The notes under the pieces: generated by a model
What the model saw: the letters and a program-made list of their open reading frames with translations, nothing else
The model's database searches: none
What the model was told of the DNA's origin: nothing
Source: Hymenopus coronatus
Taxonomy: Eukaryota > Arthropoda > Insecta > Mantodea > Hymenopodidae
NCBI GenBank assembly: GCA_030762935.1
Contig: CM060896.1
Span: forward strand, 9,595,001 to 9,659,000
Length of the DNA: 64,000 nucleotides
Reading direction: 5' to 3'
Made by a program: the position numbers and the translations under genes
Shown: positions 60,701 to 64,000 of the stretch, piece by piece
How positions within the stretch are numbered: position 1 is the stretch's first letter
Layout: each line of letters starts with the position of its first letter

Positions 60701-61993
60701 TCCCGTGTATAGCCTGCTCGAGGTAGATCTCAGCCAGGAAATGTTGGGGATTCCCGTGTATAGGCTGCAAGAAGTAGATCCCAGCCAGGAAATGTTGGGG
60801 ATTCCCGTGTATAGGCTACTCTTAGTGGATCCCAGCCAGGAAATTTTGGGTATTCTCTTGTATAGGCTGCCCATAGTAGTTCCAAGCCAGTAAATATTGG
60901 GGATTCCCGTGTATAGGCTACTCGAAGTAGATCCCAGCCAGGAAATGTGTTGGATTCCCGTGTATAAGCTGCTCGAGATGGATCTTATTCAGGAAATGAT
61001 GGGGATTCTCGTATATAGGCTGCTCGAAGTAGATCCAAGCCAGGAAATGTTGTGGATTCCCGTGTATAGGCTGCTCGAAGTAGATCCCATCCAGGAAATT
61101 TTGGGGATTCCCGTGTATAGGCAGCTCTAGGTAGATCCCAGCCAGAAAATTTTGGGGATTCGCGTGTATAGGCTGCGCGAGGTAGATCCCAGCCAGGAAA
61201 TTTTGGGGATTCCCGTGTATAGGCTGCTCGAGGTAGATCCCAGCCAGGAAATGTTGGGGATTCTCGTGTATAGTCTGCTCGAAGTAGATCCAAGCCAGGA
61301 AATTTTGGGTATTCCCGTGTATAGCCTGTTTGAGGTAGGTCCCAGCTAGAAAATGTTGAGGATTCCCCTGTAAAGGCTGCTCGAGGTGGATCGCAGCCAG
61401 GAAATTTTGGGGATTCCCATGTATAGGCTGCTCGAGGTGGTTATCAGCCGGGAAATGTTGGGGATTCTGGTGAATAGGCTGCTCGAGGTAGATCCAAGCC
61501 AGGAAATTTTAGGGATTCCCGTGTAAAGGCTGCTCGAGGTGGATCCCAGCCAGGAAATGTTGGGGATTCCCGTTTTTAGCCTGCTCGAGGTAGATCCCAG
61601 CCAGGAAATTTTGGGGATTCCCGTGTATAGGCTGCTCGAGGTAGATCCCAGCCAGGAAATGTTGGGGATTCCCGTTTATAGGCAGCTCTAGGTAGATCCC
61701 AGCCAGAAAATGTTGGGGATTGCCGTGTATAAGCTGCGCGAGGTAGATCCCAGCCAGGAAATTTTGGGGATTCCCGTGTATAGGCTGCTCGAGGTAGATC
61801 CCAGCCAGGACATGTTGGGGATTCTCGTGTATAGTCTGCTCGAAGTAGATTCAAGCCAGGAAATTTTGGGGATTCCCGTGTATAGCCTGCTCGAGTTATA
61901 TCACAGCCAGGAAATGTTGGGGATTCCCGTGTATAGGCTGCTCGAGTTGGATCCCAGCTTAGAAATATTTGGGATTCCCGTGTATATGCTGGT

Positions 61994-62093
61994 CGTTCCT
62001 TCTAGACGAATGTCCTTTAGAGAACATATAGTGAGCTAGGCTATTCTTAATAGCAAATATTTTATGTTATAATTACAAACAGCTCTGATTTTT
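61994..62093. other. Right flank of the 51-bp array
   Basis: Short AT-rich stretch after the last partial monomer (ends ..TATATGCTGGTCG) and before a family M element. Nothing recognised. Confidence 0.5.
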
Positions 62094-62780
62094 ACTTTCT
62101 CTACACGTACTAGGTACTTGGTGTATAGAGAAGATATTTTATTGCATCCAAAAGTTCGATACCGAGATTTCAGCGGAAATGAATGTTTTAGGATCCCCTG
62201 AATCCAAAAAAATCATTTCTGGAAAAAGATCCGTGTGTGTGTGACTTTGAACACGATAACTGAAAAACGAAAAGTCTGTAAAATATCAAACATGGTACTT
62301 AAGTTTAGTAGCTTCTAGGGATATGACACGATGATTTTGAGTAAAATCCTCTCACTCGAAACTACCCATTACATGGACTAAATTTCGAAATGCTTGATTT
62401 TCTCAAAAACCGTTCTAACAATGTTGATTAAATACCGTATATTAAAGATATTAATATGTTGAATATTGTGGGAATAGCCTCCAAACACCTGTATATCCTG
62501 AATGAAGTTTGCTGAAGCTTGCGTAACAGATGGACAAACATTTAGTACACAAAAATGTAGATCACGTTAAAAGACACATTTTATGTGGAGTTGACCATTT
62601 CTGAGAAATTCCTTGTCATTTGCTTGAGATTTAAAGAACTTAAACTATCTCACATGGCAAGTTGTGATCTTAATAAACTGTCTGCCCTTGTTTATCATAA
62701 AGTAGATACTCGTAGAAGAATATGTTATTCATCAATAACATGTTACAGCGATGTAGAGAAAGTCATGTGAATGGAACACG
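62094..62780 (+). mobile_element. Family M element, plus, both ends present
   Basis: Begins ACTTTCTCTACACGTACTAG and ends GTAGAGAAAGTCATGTGAAT, GGAACACGTCAC. It is shorter (about 690 bp) because of internal deletion in the distal third. It keeps GGGTGC/GCATCC, CCGGAAAT-like and TCTCAAAAACCG landmarks. Confidence 0.75.
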
Positions 62781-62789
62781 TCACATTTT

Positions 62790-62926
62790 TGGTTATCGTG
62801 TGTACAGACACACAGGGATCTCTTTCTAAAAGTTTTTTTTTATTTTTTTGATACAGGGGTGAATTTCCGATGAAATCGGTTTCGAAATTTTGGGTGGAGT
62901 GCAATATCTTCTGTATAGACTATGTA
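62790..62926 (-). mobile_element. Family M 5' fragment, minus, cut by mariner
   Basis: Contains GTTATCGTGTGTACAGACAC, CACAGGGATC and TTTTGGGTGGAGTGCAATAT, reaching TATAGACTATGTA in the terminal palindrome. A mariner element begins there at the TA dinucleotide (62,925-62,926). Confidence 0.7.
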
Positions 62927-64000
62927 CGAGGGTCGGCTGATAAGTCCCGGGCCTCTCAATGAAAACAACATTAAAATCTGTTTTTTTTTTCTTTATTTCT
63001 CAACATAATCTCCAGAAAGGCTAATACATTTGTCATATCACTGTTCTAATTTAATTAAACCATCTCTGTAGTGCGATTTATCAAGGTCCTCAAAATAGCT
63101 GTTTACCGCATCAATGACTTCCTCGTTGCTGTGAAATCTTCGTCCACCAAGAAATATTTCGAGGGTTGGGAACAGGTGGTAATCACTGAATGCTAGATCT
63201 GGCGAATAGGGTGGATATTCAAGCAATTCCAACTTTAGTTCGCACATTTTTCCCATTGCTATTACTGAACGATGGGCCGGAGCATTGTCGTGATGAAACA
63301 AGATTTTTACTTGCCAATTGAGGTCTTTCCCATCGCTCAAACGTTGCAGTAAGCTTGCGTAGTAGTCACCAGTGATACTTTTACCCTTTTCCAAGTAATC
63401 AATAAAAATAATTCCCTGTGCATCCCAGAAAACACTCGCCATAACCTTGTTAGCTGACAAAACTTACTTTGTCTTTTTTGGAATTGGTTCACCTGGCGCA
63501 ATCCACTGTTTTGACTGTGATTTACTTTCTGTAGTATAGTGATGTATCCAAGTTTCATCCATGATAATAAGCCGTCTCAAAACTTCACTGCGATTTTTAC
63601 GGTAGAGCTCCACATTCTTAACAGAAATAGTTTTTCTTTGCAACTTTTGATCAGGTGTCAACAAACGCGGCACCCATCTTGCACAGACCTTGTGAAAGCC
63701 CAAAACATTACTTAAAATATTACCTGCACGATCTTTTGATATGTTTACAGCCTCTGCTATCTCAAACAACTTTAATCTGCGGTCTTCCAGAACTAAACGA
63801 TGAATTTTTTCAATGATCTCTGGAGTTGTCACTTCTATAGGGCGTCCAGAGCGAGGCTCATCACTAGTGCTCGTACGTCCCATTTTAAACTGTGCAACCC
63901 ACCTTTTTATCATTGAGTATGAAGGGGCAGAGTCTTTCAATGTACTGTCCATTTCCTCCTTGATTTCTTTAGGCGTTAAACCTTTCAAATGGAAGTATTT
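62927..64000 (-). mobile_element. mariner element, 3' terminus and most of the body
   Basis: The terminal repeat starts CGAGGGTCGGCTGATAAGTC directly after a TA dinucleotide, the mariner target site. The transposase runs on the minus strand. The element is incomplete only because the window ends; its other terminus should lie a few hundred bases beyond. Confidence 0.9.
63038..64000 (-). pseudogene. mariner transposase, one in-frame stop, partial at the edge
   Basis: DDE/D transposase that would cut and paste the element at TA sites. Reading leftwards from the edge: a helix-turn-helix region with [21 protein letters not shown], then a second DNA-binding helix region, [11 protein letters not shown], and catalytic motifs MDETWIHHY (Asp at 63,557-63,559), HHDNAPAHR (Asp at 63,287-63,289) and YPPYSPDLAFSDYHLFP (Asp at 63,182-63,184). 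The last two Asp residues are 34 residues apart, so D34D. Frame is kept throughout, but a TAA at 63,464-63,466 breaks it in the KKTK-VLSANK linker before the second Asp. The first residues lie outside the window (sequence reads KYFHLKG up to the edge). All catalytic residues survive, so inactivation is fairly recent. Resembles the irritans/SETMAR-like mariners. Confidence 0.92.

Larger units (their letters stand above)
47762..61993. repeat. 51-bp satellite array (about 280 monomers)
   Basis: Tandem 51-bp units are recognisable by GTAGATCCCAGCCAGGAAAT, GTTGGGGATTCCCGTGTATA and GGCTGCTCGAG. The unit equals 17 codons. The consensus lacks stops in one plus frame (VDPSQEMLGIPVYRLLE) and in all three minus frames, which creates many overlapping open frames up to 310 codons (minus, 59,942-60,874) and 279 codons (plus, 59,212-60,051). 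Frames are repeatedly broken by 1-2 bp indels, there is no signal peptide or start context, and several frames are open at once. I therefore treat it as noncoding satellite. It is unrelated in sequence to the 93-bp array. Confidence 0.95.

Noticed and set aside
47636..61854. Dozens of open frames of 60-310 codons with repeats such as VDPSQEMLGIPVYRLLE or LEQPIHGNPQHFLAGIY
   Set aside because: They follow from a 51-bp unit divisible by three without stops in four frames. Frames overlap on both strands and are interrupted by small indels, and none dominates across the array.
47762..61993. CRISPR-like array of 51-bp repeats
   Set aside because: Continuous tandem satellite with no alternating repeat-spacer pattern and no cas genes.

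Overview
The window is eukaryotic, repeat-dominated, gene-poor DNA. It contains Pol III-type tRNA-derived SINEs, mariner (D34D) transposase remains and long satellite arrays, with no bacterial gene structure. The transposon types point to an arthropod, most likely an insect; I cannot place it further. I found no intact host protein gene.

Layout. (1) About 1-32,850 is an uninterrupted satellite of a 93-bp monomer (roughly 350 copies, running off the left edge). It is organised into higher-order blocks of about 6.1-8.2 kb. Four copies of one 61-bp retroposed insert with a 12-bp target-site duplication tag successive blocks. (2) About 32,858-33,006 is a SINE on the minus strand whose 3' end runs directly into the satellite. 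A solo SINE at 41,080-41,229 carries a single copy of the same tail, so the satellite appears to be an amplified SINE tail. (3) About 33,009-47,525 is a transposon graveyard. It is dominated by one short AT-rich noncoding family (called family M here) of about 0.7-0.9 kb, with matching terminal motifs (ACTTTCTCTA / TAGAGAAAGT) and a strong palindrome at one end, present in at least 18 full or partial copies in both orientations, often nested. An older repeat occurs at 33.0 kb and, inverted and split by a family M copy, at 41.9-43.1 kb. Two degenerate mariner remnants lie here (43.4 and 46.35-46.9 kb), the second folded into an inverted repeat. A few less AT-rich single-copy patches have no recognisable product.

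(4) About 47,762-61,993 is a second, unrelated satellite with a 51-bp monomer (roughly 280 copies) and its own nested duplications (203 bp, 918 bp, about 1.55 kb and about 0.9 kb). Its unit is 17 codons long and stop-free in four of six frames, so it is full of long but probably meaningless open frames. (5) About 61,994-64,000 holds more family M and, at the right edge, a mariner element with a recognisable terminal repeat. Its transposase is nearly full length but broken by one in-frame TAA and runs off the window.

No operons or gene cooperation are present. The window reads as heterochromatin: two tandem arrays flanking a 14-kb island of nested transposons. The most notable relation is SINE tail to megasatellite.
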